A stretch of 64,000 nt of DNA from JAUWVG01 sp964633715 (GTDB lineage Bacteria > Acidobacteriota > Aminicenantia > Aminicenantales > Aminicenantaceae), in contig CAZWHQ010000016.1 of the NCBI GenBank assembly GCA_964633715.1, positions 1-64,000 of the forward strand. Direction: 5' to 3'. Below, piece by piece: positions 52,901-61,297 of this stretch. The notes under the pieces are model-generated. The model was not told where the DNA came from. It made no database searches and saw nothing but the letters and a program-made list of their open reading frames with translations. The position numbers and the translations under genes were made by a program. Each line of letters opens with the position of its first letter. Positions within the stretch are counted from its first letter, which is position 1.

Positions 52901-54316
52901 ATGAAAAAGAGGGTATTTCTTTTAGGGATTGCTCTTCTTATTGCCTTTGGTTCGTTTGTATTGGGACAAAATGAGAAAAATCTAAAAAATTGGCACAAGG
53001 AAGAAGTGAACCACATCATTACAAGAGCCGAAGCTGCCGAGTACAGAAAATTAAAAAAGGTAGAGGATCAAAAATCTTACATAGAGCTTTTCTGGGCGAA
53101 GAGGGATCCGACACCAAACACAGAAAAAAACGAATTCAAAGAGGAATATTATCGACGGTTAGCGCATGTGGAGGAGACATATCGCTATGGCTACAATACA
53201 GGGAGCAAAACAGAACAGGGGAAAATTTATCTCTATTTTGGACAGGCAAAAATTGTTCAGCAGAGCCCATCTGCCCAAGCTTCTCAAAGCCTCCAGTCAG
53301 ACGAATTGTGGTTCTATCCTTCTCAGCCCTGGATGCAGCTTCCCAAGGATTCCTTCAGTGTTGTTTTCTCACATGATGGAGTTGGGTATGCCATAAATCA
53401 CACTCTCACCGAAAACCGCGTGATTCAAGCAATATTCAAGTACCCGGAAATAATTTTGCTCCATCCCGATTTAAAAGAACTGCCGAATTATACTGAGATC
53501 ACGACTTTTGATCCTGCCTCTTTTGAGGGGGAGCTTTTAGAAAAAGTTAAAACTGCTGGTTTGGATATTATTTTGGCCCCCTTTGAAAAGAAAGCCCTTT
53601 TTATTAAAGCCGAAAATGCGAGCAGCTATCTGACATTTCAATTTAAAATCTCTCAGACTGAAGAACAGATTCCCGATAAAAACGCCATTTTTTTTGGTAA
53701 GATTGAATCGGAGGAATTTTCTTTTTCTTTCCGGAAAGAGAAACCTCTTGTTTCGGAACAAGATGATTTAGTGTCCCACTTAGGATTTCCAGTTCCAGCG
53801 GGAAACTACACTCTCTATTTTGGATTCTATACCGAGGACAAAAAGATTTATTCTCTAAAAACAGAAAAAATCACCGTCCCAAATTTCTGGGACCAATCTC
53901 TTTCTCTATCCTCAATCCTGGCTTCATCTCAAGTCCAGGAAAGAGCAAATCGTGGATCAGGTGAAGAACATGACTTTTTCACGATCGGTGCCTATTCTCT
54001 AATTCCTCAATACAGACAAGATTACGGTAAAGAAGACTTTCTCAATATTTTCTATTACATCTACAATATGGCGCTCGACGAAAAAGAGGAGTGTTCTTTG
54101 ACAATAGAGTTCGAGATCCAATATGGAGAGCAAAAATTCAATCTCGATCCTCAAAAAAGACAGAAAAAAGTGGGAGAAGGATTTGTTCTTCCTGAAGGGA
54201 CACGTATTCCTGTCTCTGCACTGCCCGCAGCTGGGGAGTATATCCTGGGCGTAAGAGTGACCGATGAATTGACAAAAAAGGTTGCTACTCAGACTCTCAG
54301 ATTCACCGTCCGCTGA
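52901..54316 (+). CDS. GWxTD-domain secreted protein
   Basis: 471 aa. The ATG at 52901 has AAGGAG eight bases upstream; a GTG at 52892 overlaps that site and is unlikely. Signal peptide 1-23 ('GIALLIAFGSFVLGQ'). The GWxTD domain: 'HKEEVNHIITRAEAAEYRKL', 'QKSYIELFWAKRDPTPNTEK', 'NEFKEEYYRRLAHVEETYRY' and 'EQGKIYLYFGQ', then a beta-rich body to residue 471 with an immunoglobulin-like end ('GVRVTDELTKKVATQTLRF'). Shorter than its neighbour and lacking TPRs. Its last 14 bases overlap the converging stop of the aconitase small-subunit gene. Confidence 0.85.
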   Translation: MKKRVFLLGIALLIAFGSFVLGQNEKNLKNWHKEEVNHIITRAEAAEYRKLKKVEDQKSYIELFWAKRDPTPNTEKNEFKEEYYRRLAHVEETYRYGYNTGSKTEQGKIYLYFGQAKIVQQSPSAQASQSLQSDELWFYPSQPWMQLPKDSFSVVFSHDGVGYAINHTLTENRVIQAIFKYPEIILLHPDLKELPNYTEITTFDPASFEGELLEKVKTAGLDIILAPFEKKALFIKAENASSYLTFQFKISQTEEQIPDKNAIFFGKIESEEFSFSFRKEKPLVSEQDDLVSHLGFPVPAGNYTLYFGFYTEDKKIYSLKTEKITVPNFWDQSLSLSSILASSQVQERANRGSGEEHDFFTIGAYSLIPQYRQDYGKEDFLNIFYYIYNMALDEKEECSLTIEFEIQYGEQKFNLDPQKRQKKVGEGFVLPEGTRIPVSALPAAGEYILGVRVTDELTKKVATQTLRFTVR

Positions 54317-54830
54317 GTTTTTTCTTGGTGAATTCAACGAGTCCTCCGGACTCGAATATCTCCATAGCCAAAGCATCCCACGAAGGAATGGAAAATTTCC
54401 TGGATTCCGAACTAATTGTTCCTTGGGATAGGTCGATAGTTAAAAAGAAGTCTGTGTACGTACTTCCGGTTTTTTCGATTTTTTCAAAGAGGGATTCAAC
54501 CAGCTGAGGGCATTCCACTACTGCCAGGGCTGAATTGATGGCGTTCCTGTAAAACAACCGGGCAAAAGTGGGGGCGATGATGGCGTCGATTCCCGCATAT
54601 TTTAGACATGTCACAGCCTGTTCTCTCGATGATCCGCATCCGAAATTTTTTCCTGCGACTATGATATCCTTCTTTTGAACCTTTTGTGAAAAACCGGGGT
54701 TATAATCCTCCATGGCATGTGAGGCTTGTTCTTTGGGTGTCAGGGGCTCATATGTGTATTTTCCAGGATAGATCAGGTCTGTGTTGATGTTTTCATCCTT
54801 GAAAATCCAGGCTCTTCCTTCAAATCTCAT
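54303..54830 (-). CDS. Aconitase/LeuD-family dehydratase small subunit
   Basis: 175 aa. Swivel-domain features: 'NTDLIYPGKYTYE' (substrate loop), 'IVAGKNFGCGSSREQAV', 'FARLFYRNAINSALAVVE'. The loop reads GKYTYE in place of the YLRT typical of isopropylmalate isomerase, so the substrate is probably not isopropylmalate; homoaconitate, mesaconate/citramalate or (dimethyl)malate-type acids are candidates. The start overlaps the stop of its large subunit (ATGA). Last gene of the citrate-lyase-like operon; its 3' end overlaps the GWxTD gene by 14 bases. Confidence 0.85.
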   Translation of the reverse strand: MRFEGRAWIFKDENINTDLIYPGKYTYEPLTPKEQASHAMEDYNPGFSQKVQKKDIIVAGKNFGCGSSREQAVTCLKYAGIDAIIAPTFARLFYRNAINSALAVVECPQLVESLFEKIEKTGSTYTDFFLTIDLSQGTISSESRKFSIPSWDALAMEIFESGGLVEFTKKKLSGR

Positions 54831-56092
54831 CTATGTGCTCCGGTAGTGATGTATCCAGCCAAGGCTGTGTGGGCGACTGTGGCCGGACTTGCGAGATATA
54901 TCCCTGTATCCTGCTTGCAGCCCATCCGGCCCTTAAAATTCCGGTTGGCTGTGGAGATGCAGTTTTCTTCAGGAGCCAAGATCCCCCCATAAGCACCCAA
55001 ACAGGGTCCGCATGACGGGACAGCCAGCTGGGCCCCGGCAGCCACCAGTTTTTCTATATATCCGAGACGGAGTGCGTCCTGAAGAACTTTTTTTGAAGCA
55101 GGATAGACAAGAAATCTGACGCCAGACGCCAAACTTTTTCCCTCCATGATTTCGGAAGCGATCTTTAGATCATCCAGCCGGCCGTTTGTGCAGGTTCCCA
55201 GAAACGCCACATCGATTTTGGTATGCGGGAGATCTTTAACAGGGACTACATTATCCACCTCGTGAGGGCAAGCCACCTGCGGACCGAGTTCTTCCAGGTT
55301 GTACTCATATACTTCTTCGTATTCTGCACTGTCGTCTGCAGAGAAAGGTTCGTAATCTTCATGGATGCCACAAACATGGTTGTCCAGCCATTCCCGTGTT
55401 ATTTCATCATAGGCCACGATGGCGGCTTTGGCACCCATTTCCGCTGACAGATTGCATAGGGTCATGCGTTCGCTTATGGACATGCGGTTGACGGTATCTC
55501 CGGAAAATTCCACGGACTTGTAGTTTGCTCCGGAGACTCCGATCTGTCCAATTAGATAGAGGATCACATCTTTGGCATAGACTCCTATCTTGAGATTCCC
55601 GGTGAGAACAAATTTTAGCGTTTCCGGCACCTTGAGCCAAGTTTTCCCGATAGCCCAGACACTGGCTGTTTCAGTACGTCCGATTGGGATTCCAGCTGCG
55701 CCAAAAGCCCCGTGTGTAGTCGTATGGGAATCAGAACCAAAAATAATCTTGCCGGGAAGGACGTGCCCGTTCTCGGGGAGAATTTGATGACATATCCCTT
55801 CACCACAGTCGTAAAAATGTTTTATCTTGTGTTCTTGGACAAACTCCCGAATGATTTTATGATTGAGGGCTTTCCTTTCATCGGGAGGAGGGACGGCATG
55901 GTCCAGGGCGATAAAAATTCGCTCCGGGTTCCAGACTGTCGGTGCATTTATCTGGTTGAAAATTTTCGAAATAGCGGCGGAATTGTCATGAGAAAGAATC
56001 CGGTGAGGAGCACAGAAAACAATCTCTCCTTTTTTCACTTGGGAGCGGCCGGCCGCCCCGGCCAAAATTTTTTCGATGATCGTCTGGCCCAT
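54827..56092 (-). CDS. Aconitase/LeuC-family dehydratase large subunit
   Basis: 421 aa from the ATG at 56092, set in TAATG over the CitF stop; the frame extends upstream inside citF without a site. 'MGQTIIEKILAGAAGRSQVK' start, 'FGSDSHTTTHGAFGAAGIPI', Cys ligands of the 4Fe-4S cluster in 'FLGTCTNGRLDDL' and 'PSCGPCLGAYGG', and the closing 'FKGRMGCKQDTGIYLASPAT'. Homoaconitase/3-IPM type two-subunit enzyme with the small subunit next door. Shares its first eight residues with the fused paralog at 58881-60689, so the two probably arose by duplication and then diverged in substrate. Confidence 0.88.
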   Translation of the reverse strand: MGQTIIEKILAGAAGRSQVKKGEIVFCAPHRILSHDNSAAISKIFNQINAPTVWNPERIFIALDHAVPPPDERKALNHKIIREFVQEHKIKHFYDCGEGICHQILPENGHVLPGKIIFGSDSHTTTHGAFGAAGIPIGRTETASVWAIGKTWLKVPETLKFVLTGNLKIGVYAKDVILYLIGQIGVSGANYKSVEFSGDTVNRMSISERMTLCNLSAEMGAKAAIVAYDEITREWLDNHVCGIHEDYEPFSADDSAEYEEVYEYNLEELGPQVACPHEVDNVVPVKDLPHTKIDVAFLGTCTNGRLDDLKIASEIMEGKSLASGVRFLVYPASKKVLQDALRLGYIEKLVAAGAQLAVPSCGPCLGAYGGILAPEENCISTANRNFKGRMGCKQDTGIYLASPATVAHTALAGYITTGAHR

Positions 56093-57645
56093 TAAATCAC
56101 CTTGTGGACAATGTCGATAAACGTACCGTCTACCCACTGGATGGCAGCGACGACTTTTCTTTTATCGATTTTTGGAGGAGATGGAGGCCCACCGCAGATT
56201 TTTTCCACTTCACTCTTGATGTCTTCAATCGGCCTAACGGGGAGACCTGATTTTTTAACTGCTTTGAGCAAGTCTTTCCTCAAAGGATTGATGGCGATCC
56301 CGCGTTCTGTCACCACAACGTCGATCAATTCTCCGGGGCCGCAGAGTGTCGTGACTCTGTCCAGAATAACAGGGAGTCGGTCCCTGAATGAAGGAACAGC
56401 CAAAATGGTGTTTTTTGAGAAGAGGCAGTCCTGCCAGCCGCCGATTCCATGCAGGAGCCGGCCGTCTGAATGTGTCACAACATTGGCATTAAAATTGACA
56501 TCTATCTCCGTGGCTCCTAGAACAACGGCATCCAGCATGCTGGCGAAATTTCCCTTGCCGTGATAATTGTAGCTTGTGAATGGGCTGGTATCGACATGAT
56601 TTGGATTGTCCCTCATGGATTTTATCCCTTTTAAGTCGAATGTCTGTCCGTCGAGGATGTAGTCCGTCTGCCCTTCCTCAAGAAGACCAACCAGGTATTC
56701 CGTGCTGCCGCCGCGGACAAACCGGGCTTTGACACCTGTTTCCTTCATGAAGTCTTTAAGGTACATCACAAAAGCTAGGGCTGTGCCACCCGCTCCGGCT
56801 TGAAAGGAAAAACCGTCCTTCATAATCCCGGCATCCTTGACAAATCGGGCAATGTATTCGGCGATCAGAAGCCGTGAGGGGCTCCGTGTGATCCGTGTGG
56901 TACCGGAGATGATTTTCTCTGGGTCACCAATGTCGTCCATAATAACCACAAAGTCAACAAGGTTGCCGTGGATCTGCCATGGAATACAGGGGAAAGGAAC
57001 AAGGTTGTCGGTTACAACGATGACTTTGTCTGCAAACTGGGAGTCGCCTAGGGCAAAACCCAAAAGGCCGCATGCCGAGGGCCCGTGGAGTCCGTTTGCG
57101 TTCCCGAAAGAATCGGCTGTGGGAGCGGCGATGACAGCGATATCGATGTGGACATCTCCATCCTGGATGCTTCTATACCGGCCGCCATGAGACCGGAGGA
57201 CACCTGTTCCTTTCATTTTTCCCCTAGAACAATAATCTCCGAGAGGTCCGTTGATGCTGCCCTCGATGTGGTGGATGACACCAGATTCCAGGTGTTTGAT
57301 GATCGGCTCCTGACAGGGGAACGCGGCGCTGGGGAACCATCTTGTATTCTTGATCCCCATTTTAGCAACGGTGTCAAAGATACGGTTCGCCACCTTGTCT
57401 CCATTGCGGAAATGATGATGGGTGGAGATGGTCATTCCGTTGCGAAGACCGGCATTTTTTAAGGCTTCCTGCAGATTGGATACAACTTTGTTCCCGTCTT
57501 TTGGATAGTCGCTGCATGTGGCGATGGGAGGAGCGGCTTTTGTTCCGGAAGGCCTAAAATGTCCCTCACCTTTATATGGGATGGCGGGTTTTCCATTAAT
57601 CGTATCCGGGATCCAGCGGCCGGCAGCGTTAATTTGCCCCTTCAT
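56092..57645 (-). CDS. citF: Citrate lyase alpha chain (CitF-like CoA transferase)
   Basis: 517 aa, full family length. Family blocks: 'RWIPDTINGKPAIPYKGEGH', 'TISTHHHFRNGD', 'HIEGSINGPLGDYCSRG', 'SFGNANGLHGPSACGLLGFA', 'VRGGSTEYLVGLLEEG', 'VVTHSDGRLLHGIGG' and 'CGPGELIDVVVTERGIAINP'. In citrate lyase this subunit moves citrate onto the acyl carrier arm, displacing acetate. The SD AGGAGGAGGA is embedded in the last codons of the CitDE fusion (1-bp gap). No citC, citX or citG lies in the window, so the prosthetic group and acetylation must come from elsewhere, or the enzyme is a citramalate-lyase-like relative. Confidence 0.9.
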   Translation of the reverse strand: MKGQINAAGRWIPDTINGKPAIPYKGEGHFRPSGTKAAPPIATCSDYPKDGNKVVSNLQEALKNAGLRNGMTISTHHHFRNGDKVANRIFDTVAKMGIKNTRWFPSAAFPCQEPIIKHLESGVIHHIEGSINGPLGDYCSRGKMKGTGVLRSHGGRYRSIQDGDVHIDIAVIAAPTADSFGNANGLHGPSACGLLGFALGDSQFADKVIVVTDNLVPFPCIPWQIHGNLVDFVVIMDDIGDPEKIISGTTRITRSPSRLLIAEYIARFVKDAGIMKDGFSFQAGAGGTALAFVMYLKDFMKETGVKARFVRGGSTEYLVGLLEEGQTDYILDGQTFDLKGIKSMRDNPNHVDTSPFTSYNYHGKGNFASMLDAVVLGATEIDVNFNANVVTHSDGRLLHGIGGWQDCLFSKNTILAVPSFRDRLPVILDRVTTLCGPGELIDVVVTERGIAINPLRKDLLKAVKKSGLPVRPIEDIKSEVEKICGGPPSPPKIDKRKVVAAIQWVDGTFIDIVHKVI

Positions 57646-57646
57646 T

Positions 57647-58858
57647 TTAATCCTCCTCCTCGATCCAGTTGGATGGGATCTGTTGGTTCTGTATAGCCAG
57701 CTTCAAGACTCTCTCTGCCCGTTTAACCACAGGGGGATCGATCATTTTTGTGCCTAATGAGACCACACCACTGCCTTTGTCCAGGGCTGCTTTCATGGCC
57801 AGGCTGATTTTTTTGGCTTTTGCGATGTCGCTGTCCGACGGTGCAAATCCTTCATGGACAATGGGGATCTGGCTGGGATGAATGCATCCTTTTCCCTCGA
57901 AACCAAGTGCTTTGGCCTCGGCTATGCTGGCCTTTAGGCCATCTTCATCGCCGACGTCGGCGAACACACTGTCTATAGGTTGGATATCTGCGGCCCTGGC
58001 AGCCGTGATGACCTCACAGCGGGCGAACAAACTTTCCCTGCCCTCAAGAGTCCGGTTGGCTCCAATATCAGCAGTAAAATCTTCGAGTCCGATGGTTAAG
58101 GCTACAGTGCTCGTTGAAGCCACTGCAATGCTGTAGGCGTTGATGACGCCGAGTGCGCTTTCGATAATTGGCATCAAAAACACAGGATTCTTGGTTTTAT
58201 GCTTTATCTGGAGCTCCTGAATCTTGGATTCCACTTCCTGGACTGTTTCGGCGTTTTCACATTTGGGGATGAGTATGGTATGCACACCATGGGGGACGAC
58301 AAAGTTTAGGTCATCGAGGCCCATGGGGAGTTGGTTGATGCGCACCATCCGTTCTGTATGAAAAAAATCCACTTCACGCAGGGCATTGCGGACAAGAAAA
58401 CGAGTCGACAGTTTTTCACTAGGGGCGACGGAGTCTTCAAGGTCCAGAATGATGCCGTCGGGCTTGAAAAGCCCGGCATTGATGATGAGTTTGGCCTGGT
58501 CTCCCGGTACATAGAGCCGGCTTCTTCGAATCCTCGATTTATTCACTGAAAACATATTGTTGGGATGGATGGGGGAGAGGTACTCTTCGTGTCTATCTGG
58601 AAGACACGCCTTTATGGCTGCTTCGATTCTTGCGCAAAGCACAAAAGGAAGAGCTCCGCTGTCCTGAATGGTCAGATAGGCATTCCGGATATCATAATAT
58701 TCGAGCATGAGGCTGATGGTCTGGCTAATGGATTGCCCGTACATAGATTGAACTTTGCTCTGTTGGTCGACCTGGATGCCTCCTGACTTTCGGATCTCCA
58801 AACGGATCCAACAGTCCGAAGAGGAGTTTTTTCTGCCGACTGAAGAGATTTTTGCCAT
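57647..58858 (-). CDS. citE: CitD-CitE fusion: citrate lyase acyl carrier protein and beta chain
   Basis: 403 aa. Residues 1-95 match a CitD acyl carrier protein: 'KNSSSDCWIRLEI' holds the Ser (12-14) that takes the phosphoribosyl-dephospho-CoA arm, and 'LTIQDSGALPFVLCARIEAA' is the family C-terminus. Residues about 108-400 are CitE: 'RRSRLYVPGD', 'GIILDLEDSVAPSEK', 'IPKCENAETV', 'LMPIIESALGVINA', 'LTIGLEDFTADIG' and 'KGCIHPSQIPIVHEGF'. CitD and CitE are normally separate genes, so this chain carries substrate arm and lyase active site together. AGAGG before the ATG. Confidence 0.9.
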   Translation of the reverse strand: MAKISSVGRKNSSSDCWIRLEIRKSGGIQVDQQSKVQSMYGQSISQTISLMLEYYDIRNAYLTIQDSGALPFVLCARIEAAIKACLPDRHEEYLSPIHPNNMFSVNKSRIRRSRLYVPGDQAKLIINAGLFKPDGIILDLEDSVAPSEKLSTRFLVRNALREVDFFHTERMVRINQLPMGLDDLNFVVPHGVHTILIPKCENAETVQEVESKIQELQIKHKTKNPVFLMPIIESALGVINAYSIAVASTSTVALTIGLEDFTADIGANRTLEGRESLFARCEVITAARAADIQPIDSVFADVGDEDGLKASIAEAKALGFEGKGCIHPSQIPIVHEGFAPSDSDIAKAKKISLAMKAALDKGSGVVSLGTKMIDPPVVKRAERVLKLAIQNQQIPSNWIEEED

Positions 58859-58880
58859 GGCTTGACCTCTTTGTTTTAAT

Positions 58881-60689
58881 TTATTTAAGCAGTCCTTCTC
58901 TCTGGTAAATTTCCATTTGGATAGAAGAAAACGAAGTTCCTGAAATTTTTTCCTGAGTGGAAACAGCTGTCATTTCACCTGAGGATAGATTCACGTCGAT
59001 TTTGTCCCCATCCTTGAGATCCAGTTTGTCGATGTCCGGAACGACCAGAATAGGAAATCCTGAGTTTATCGCGTTGCGTTCATAGATTGCACCAAAGGAT
59101 TTTGCGATGATGAGGCTGATCCCCAGGGATTTGAAACAATCAACCGCCTGCTGGCGGCTCGATCCGCAGCCAAAATTTTCACCAGCAATCACAACGATGT
59201 CCCCCCGTGATGCCTTTTGAGGAAAATCTTCCCATCCTTTAAGGTTGCCGAACGTGTATTGTCCCATAGCTGCCGGATCGGTTACAGTCAAATGCCTGTT
59301 ATGGAAAATCATATCTGTGTCGATATTGTCCTGCTGAATAATCCAGACACGACCTCTGAAATGAGCTGGCCGTCTGGAAGAGGTAGGTACTTTTCTTTGT
59401 GTCTTTTTTTGAACGGCCGTACTGCCCGAAAAGACAGTCGGATCGGCTGGAATATCGTCTTCATGTGTAATGTGACCGGCAACGGCGGACGCAGCAGCTG
59501 TGGCTGGGGAGGCGAGATAAACCAAACCCAAGCCTTGCTTTCCTGTGAAATTCCGATTACCCGTGCTGACAGTAATTTCATCAGGGCCATTTTGGCCGAT
59601 TTGGCCTTCTGCACAACCCGCACATCCGGCACTCCCGACTAAAGCACCCGCGTCCTTGAATACGGCGATTAGACCCTCGGTCAATGCCAGCTTCCAAATA
59701 CGGTCGGTTGCAGGAACGATCTTTAGAATGACACCCGGAGCTACTTTTTTATTGCGGAAGATGTTTGCGGCCAGTTTAAGGTCCTCAAGCCGTCCATCCG
59801 TACAGCTGCCTATAAAAGCAGAATCGATTTTCCGGCCTTTGACATCTTTGACAGGAACGGCGTTTTCCGGATGTCCCGGGAGAGATATATGAGGAGAAAT
59901 TTGATCAATCTCGAGGTTAATTGTTTTTGCGTAACCGGCATTCTTTTCTGCGTAGACCGGATTAAAAGGGTGTCGGCTCACTGCATTACAAAAGTTGATG
60001 ACCTCTTGATTTGGAGGGAAAAAACTGCATATTCCGCCCATTTCTGTCGTCATCGAGGCGATGGTGATCCGGCTCGAAAGATCGAGAGAATCGACATAAT
60101 GTCCGTAGAATTCTGCGGCTTGGCCCAAAAGTCCGTTTGGCCCCAAAGTCTTAAGTATAAAAAGGGCGATATCTTTGGGATGAGCCAAAGATGAAGGTTT
60201 TCCGTTAAGAACAATTTTAACTGTTGGCGGGACTTTGAACCAGACTTTTCCTTTTGCAAAGGCGAATGCGATGTCTACGTCCCCCATGCCCTGGCCGAAG
60301 GCGCCGATGGCACCAACAAGATTGGCATGGGAATCGGTCGAAATAAGGGTTTCTCCCGGAGAGATCAGCCCTTCATCAACTGCGATGTGTGTTCCGATGC
60401 CCGCATTGCTATCGTAGATTTTTATTTGGTTTTTTCTCGCGAAGAGACGGCAGAGCTGCTGGTTGACCGCATATTTTTGTGAAGAACCTCCGGGATTGCA
60501 GTCAAAAGTAAAAAAGGTTTTTTCAGGGTTTTCGATAGACAGGCCTGCTTCTTCAAGATTTTTAACGACATTGGCACCGCCAAAATCTCTGGCGATCCGG
60601 GTGTCGACAGCCATGTCTACGATGTCTCCTGGTTTGACAGATCGACTGCAATGAAGGGAAATGATTTTTTCTATAATAGTCTGTCCCAT
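58881..60689 (-). CDS. Fused aconitase-family dehydratase (large + small subunits in one chain)
   Basis: 602 aa from the ATG at 60689; a TTG four codons earlier is in frame. Residues 1-420 are a LeuC/HacA-type large subunit: 'STDSHANLVGAIGAFGQGMG', cluster Cys in 'FIGSCTDGRLEDL' and 'SAGCAGCAEGQ', 'RNFTGKQGLGLVYLASPAT'. A linker (about 425-450, with Lys/Ser/Arg) joins a LeuD-type small domain (about 455-602) with 'NIDTDMIFHNRHLTVTD' loop and 'IAGENFGCGSSRQQAV'. The loop is HLTV rather than YLRT. Arrangement is unlike canonical aconitase A (N-terminal swivel order similar, but only 602 residues). Substrate: citrate/isocitrate or a related acid. Confidence 0.88.
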   Translation of the reverse strand: MGQTIIEKIISLHCSRSVKPGDIVDMAVDTRIARDFGGANVVKNLEEAGLSIENPEKTFFTFDCNPGGSSQKYAVNQQLCRLFARKNQIKIYDSNAGIGTHIAVDEGLISPGETLISTDSHANLVGAIGAFGQGMGDVDIAFAFAKGKVWFKVPPTVKIVLNGKPSSLAHPKDIALFILKTLGPNGLLGQAAEFYGHYVDSLDLSSRITIASMTTEMGGICSFFPPNQEVINFCNAVSRHPFNPVYAEKNAGYAKTINLEIDQISPHISLPGHPENAVPVKDVKGRKIDSAFIGSCTDGRLEDLKLAANIFRNKKVAPGVILKIVPATDRIWKLALTEGLIAVFKDAGALVGSAGCAGCAEGQIGQNGPDEITVSTGNRNFTGKQGLGLVYLASPATAAASAVAGHITHEDDIPADPTVFSGSTAVQKKTQRKVPTSSRRPAHFRGRVWIIQQDNIDTDMIFHNRHLTVTDPAAMGQYTFGNLKGWEDFPQKASRGDIVVIAGENFGCGSSRQQAVDCFKSLGISLIIAKSFGAIYERNAINSGFPILVVPDIDKLDLKDGDKIDVNLSSGEMTAVSTQEKISGTSFSSIQMEIYQREGLLK

Positions 60690-60708
60690 TTTTTCTGCCA
60701 ATTTTGAT

Positions 60709-61275
60709 TTATTTGATGAGCAATTCCTTTTCCATTAAAACCATGGGATCAAAGACGGCAAAATCTGCTTGATGAATAAGGACCGTCTCGATGCGTTTTG
60801 GCCGTCCTTCTCCTTCCTTTGCGTGGCAGGCTATGATGTTGATGATCTCATCCGGAAGGCCGGCTTGAGCGGCCAAGATAGCGCCTGAGATAGGGTGCCG
60901 GGCGCACTGTCCCTGATGGCTTTTTTCATATTTACCCAAAGCATTCATGCTGATTTCCAGAAGTTTCCCCACATCGTGCAGGAGTCCTCCGGCGATGAGC
61001 CAATCCATATTGATCTCAAAGGGAAGACTCCGGTAGGATTTTTTTATAGCCAAAGCAAGACCAAGAGCGCCCTCTGTGACGGCAATTGTGTGCTCTATAA
61101 GGTTGATTCCTTGAGTGTCCGTAAGGAGGGTGAAAGGAATATTTTCCAGGTCTTGAGGTCCCCAACCTCCTTTTTCGGCGGCTGTCACCCAGATGTCGAT
61201 GACACTATTTGACAAAAATGTGTCCTTAATCTGTTTAAGCTGACCCTGAAAAAGTTCTGAAACTTTCTCTCTCAT
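60709..61275 (-). CDS. HD-domain phosphohydrolase-like protein
   Basis: 188 aa. Metal-site residues of the HD fold: His in 'NLIEHTIAVTEGALG', HD in 'AGGLLHDVGKLLEI', His in 'CARHPISGAILAAQAG', 'IIACHAKEGEGRPKRIETV' and Asp in 'LIHQADFAVFDPMV'. This is the small HDIG-type domain without GYP extension or sensor. It lies 22 bases after the isocitrate-dehydrogenase gene and 19 before the fused dehydratase, so belongs to the operon. It may act on a nucleotide or phosphoester that regulates or fuels the pathway; role unknown. Confidence 0.8.
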   Translation of the reverse strand: MREKVSELFQGQLKQIKDTFLSNSVIDIWVTAAEKGGWGPQDLENIPFTLLTDTQGINLIEHTIAVTEGALGLALAIKKSYRSLPFEINMDWLIAGGLLHDVGKLLEISMNALGKYEKSHQGQCARHPISGAILAAQAGLPDEIINIIACHAKEGEGRPKRIETVLIHQADFAVFDPMVLMEKELLIK

Positions 61276-61297
61276 GGTTCTTCCCCGTTTCGAATAT

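Noticed and set aside
54303..56092. Leucine biosynthesis LeuC/LeuD
   Set aside because: No leuA or leuB partner in the operon, the small-subunit loop is not YLRT, and the large-subunit motif 'SCGPCLG' is of the homoaconitase-like type.
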